Shown: piece by piece, positions 63,659 to 64,000 of the stretch
Layout of the letters: each line of letters begins with the position of its first letter
Position numbering within the stretch: position 1 is the stretch's first letter
NCBI GenBank assembly: GCA_900540475.1
Contig: UQGG01000004.1
Span: forward strand, 1 to 64,000
Reading direction: 5' to 3'
DNA length: 64,000 nucleotides
From: an uncultured Robinsoniella sp.
GTDB lineage: Bacteria > Bacillota > Clostridia > Lachnospirales > Lachnospiraceae
Notes under the pieces: generated by a model
Databases searched by the model: none
The model's input: only the letters and a program-made list of their open reading frames with translations
What the model was told of the DNA's origin: nothing
Translations under genes and position numbers: made by a program

Positions 63659-64000
63659 GATCCAATTCCTCCTCACTCAGCTGAGAAGCCGCTATTTCAT
63701 GATAAATCGGACATTCCTTCAAAAGTTGTCTGTGGGTTCCCCTGCCTACAACTTTTCCTTCATTTAATACAATGATGCTGTCGGCATCCATAATACTGGC
63801 TATACGCTGTGCCACTACAAGTACAATTGCATTTCCGGTTTCTTTCTTCAGGTCTTCCCTCAGTTTTGCATCGGTTTTAAAATCCAGCGCCGAAAAGGAA
63901 TCATCAAATATGTAGATTCTTGGCTTTTTTGCCAATGCCCTGGCTATGGAAAGCCTTTGCTTCTGCCCTCCGGACACATTTGTTGCGTTCTCCGTAATAT
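63651..64000 (-). CDS. ABC exporter half-transporter (first of the pair), 3' part only
   Basis: Only the C-terminal end lies in the window: the signature SGGQKQ, Walker B IYIFDDSFSALD and switch region VAQRIAS. The Asp after the Walker B DD is in the D-loop form seen in the degenerate partner of heterodimeric exporters (here FDDSFSALD lacks the usual catalytic Glu), which fits a LmrC/YheI-like non-catalytic site. The gene continues past 64000. Confidence 0.85.
   Translation of the reverse strand, partial: ITENATNVSGGQKQRLSIARALAKKPRIYIFDDSFSALDFKTDAKLREDLKKETGNAIVLVVAQRIASIMDADSIIVLNEGKVVGRGTHRQLLKECPIYHEIAASQLSEEELDHE

Overview
The window looks like a chromosome segment of a spore-forming, Gram-positive, low-to-mid GC anaerobe of the Clostridia, most likely a Lachnospiraceae-type gut bacterium. 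Support: strong AGGAGG-type ribosome sites, TTGACA/TATAAT promoters, a T-box leader, a yybP-ykoY leader, YesM/YesN-type regulation of a carbohydrate ABC operon, lantibiotic-immunity-type ABC transporters, a siroheme sulfite reductase of the anaerobic type, and exosporium-like collagen repeat proteins. No rRNA, tRNA, CRISPR array or insertion sequence was recognised.

Layout. 1-1.9 kb: glycosyltransferase and a tiny Lys-rich protein. 2-11.9 kb: a sugar-uptake operon (two-component system YesM/YesN type, lipoprotein binding protein, two permeases, GH78-like rhamnosidase). 11.9-16.7 kb: operon of SseB-like protein, HSL-type esterase, condensation/acyltransferase-like membrane protein and an ArsR-type regulator. 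16.9-27.9 kb: a region bounded by two complementary collagen-like open frames. The left one has leader and repeats but no C-terminal globular domain; the right one has repeats and a globular domain but no leader or ribosome site. Between them lie LMW tyrosine phosphatase, a MazG-like hydrolase, a helicase-tail remnant, a two-component system with a lantibiotic-protection ABC transporter, an AIM24 protein, a small ORF and, touching the right half, a serine recombinase. 27.9-33.7 kb: phospholipase D-like protein and SbcCD nuclease. 33.7-38.1 kb: a second, paralogous two-component/ABC protection module. 38.2-42.8 kb: a 7TM-type histidine kinase/regulator pair and a Ser/Gly-rich surface protein. 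42.8-46.6 kb: LysR regulator divergent from a CoA-disulfide/persulfide reductase with rhodanese domain and a sulfite reductase. 46.6-49 kb: a Mn2+-type (yybP-ykoY) riboswitch followed by two SPFH proteins. 49-55.3 kb: GH3 glucosidase, alanine dehydrogenase, a PHP phosphoesterase pair, an 18-bp tandem satellite and an AraC regulator. 55.3-64 kb: T-box-controlled threonyl-tRNA synthetase, YitT protein, Na+-dependent symporter, a hairpin repeat array, an HExxH membrane protein, an SH3 protein and a two-gene ABC exporter that runs off the window.

Most interesting point: the two collagen-like halves, same strand and correct order, separated by about 8.7 kb with a serine recombinase directly at the right junction, look like one spore-surface gene split by a DNA element. 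This resembles the sigK/skin and spsM/SP-beta arrangements, in which a recombinase rebuilds a gene during sporulation. The rebuilding itself is inference. Second in interest is the Mn2+-type riboswitch placed before SPFH (HflK/HflC-like) genes.
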